From: CAWAHD01 sp963781785
GTDB taxonomy: Bacteria; Planctomycetota; Planctomycetia; Isosphaerales; Isosphaeraceae
DNA: 64,000 bases
Reading direction: 5' to 3'
NCBI GenBank assembly: GCA_963781785.1
Contig: CAWAHD010000005.1
Coordinates: 124,001-188,000, forward strand
The stretch's first letter is position 1. Each line of letters begins with the position of its first letter. A model generated the notes under the pieces. That model did not search any database. It was given only the letters and a program-made list of their open reading frames with translations, and was not told the DNA's origin. Positions 63,967 through 64,000 of the stretch are shown here, piece by piece. The translations under genes and the position numbers were made by a program.

Positions 63967-64000
63967 TGGTGGATATCGAGCCTGGTGTTTGACGAATCGG

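Noticed and set aside
1..64000. CRISPR arrays
   Set aside because: No regularly spaced 25-40 bp repeats with unique spacers were seen; the only tandem array is the LRR coding repeat.

Overview
The window is high-GC DNA from a planctomycete, most likely of the Isosphaeraceae type. The evidence is a DUF1559 prepilin-like protein, exported proteins starting with an L/I-E-x-L-x-x-R-x-x-L-S type motif, a dockerin protein, a formylglycine sulfatase, a TDAGLAHL leucine-rich-repeat protein, a BlaI/M56 pair with carboxypeptidase-regulatory repeats, and the dispersed palindrome tcaggctggaaagcctga. These are family-level recognitions made by eye; no database search was run.

Region 1 (1-16 kb) is an envelope and efflux block. 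After a truncated DUF1559 gene and a broken malate dehydrogenase-like gene come an RND transporter (minus strand) and two tandem TolC-like outer-membrane genes (plus strand). A dockerin protein follows, then a minus-strand operon of membrane fusion protein, NtrB-like kinase and NtrC-like sigma-54 activator. Together these supply every part of a tripartite pump plus a likely regulator. Region 2 (16-29 kb) holds a STAS protein, an OprO/OprP-like porin, an exported left-handed beta-helix protein, a UDP-galactopyranose-mutase-like flavoprotein, the BlaI-M56 pair, a YgfZ-like protein and a LarA-like protein.

Region 3 (29.3-37.5 kb) is a compact hybrid NRPS-PKS assembly line, A-PCP-KS-AT-KR-DH-ACP-TE. 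Its adenylation code read by eye (DILQLGMVWK) points to glycine, and the AT motifs to malonyl-CoA. An SDR, MgtE, a zinc-ribbon membrane protein, a sulfatase, a SnoaL-like protein and the LRR protein follow, to 45.5 kb.

Region 4 (45.5-64 kb) is an accessory island of small, mostly unknown genes in mixed orientation, with gene remnants, repeats, tRNA-Phe, tRNA-Ile and an integrase remnant. It contains a three-gene operon ending in a HEPN protein, a TIR protein, a WYL regulator, a trypsin-like protease and a DUF2971 protein. Two translationally coupled gene pairs at 46 kb and 56-58 kb look like divergent versions of one two-protein module. A 40-bp GTACACT-containing block occurs twice in inverted orientation (49.66 and 60.69 kb), and a 23-bp exact inverted repeat brackets a single gene at 47.7-48.4 kb.

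About a dozen otherwise well-conserved genes are split by single-base frame breaks. This looks more like assembly or read error than decay, so several genes are given below as rejoined spans. A few loci (PLD-like, PemK-like, VOC, cupin, integrase) look like true remnants.
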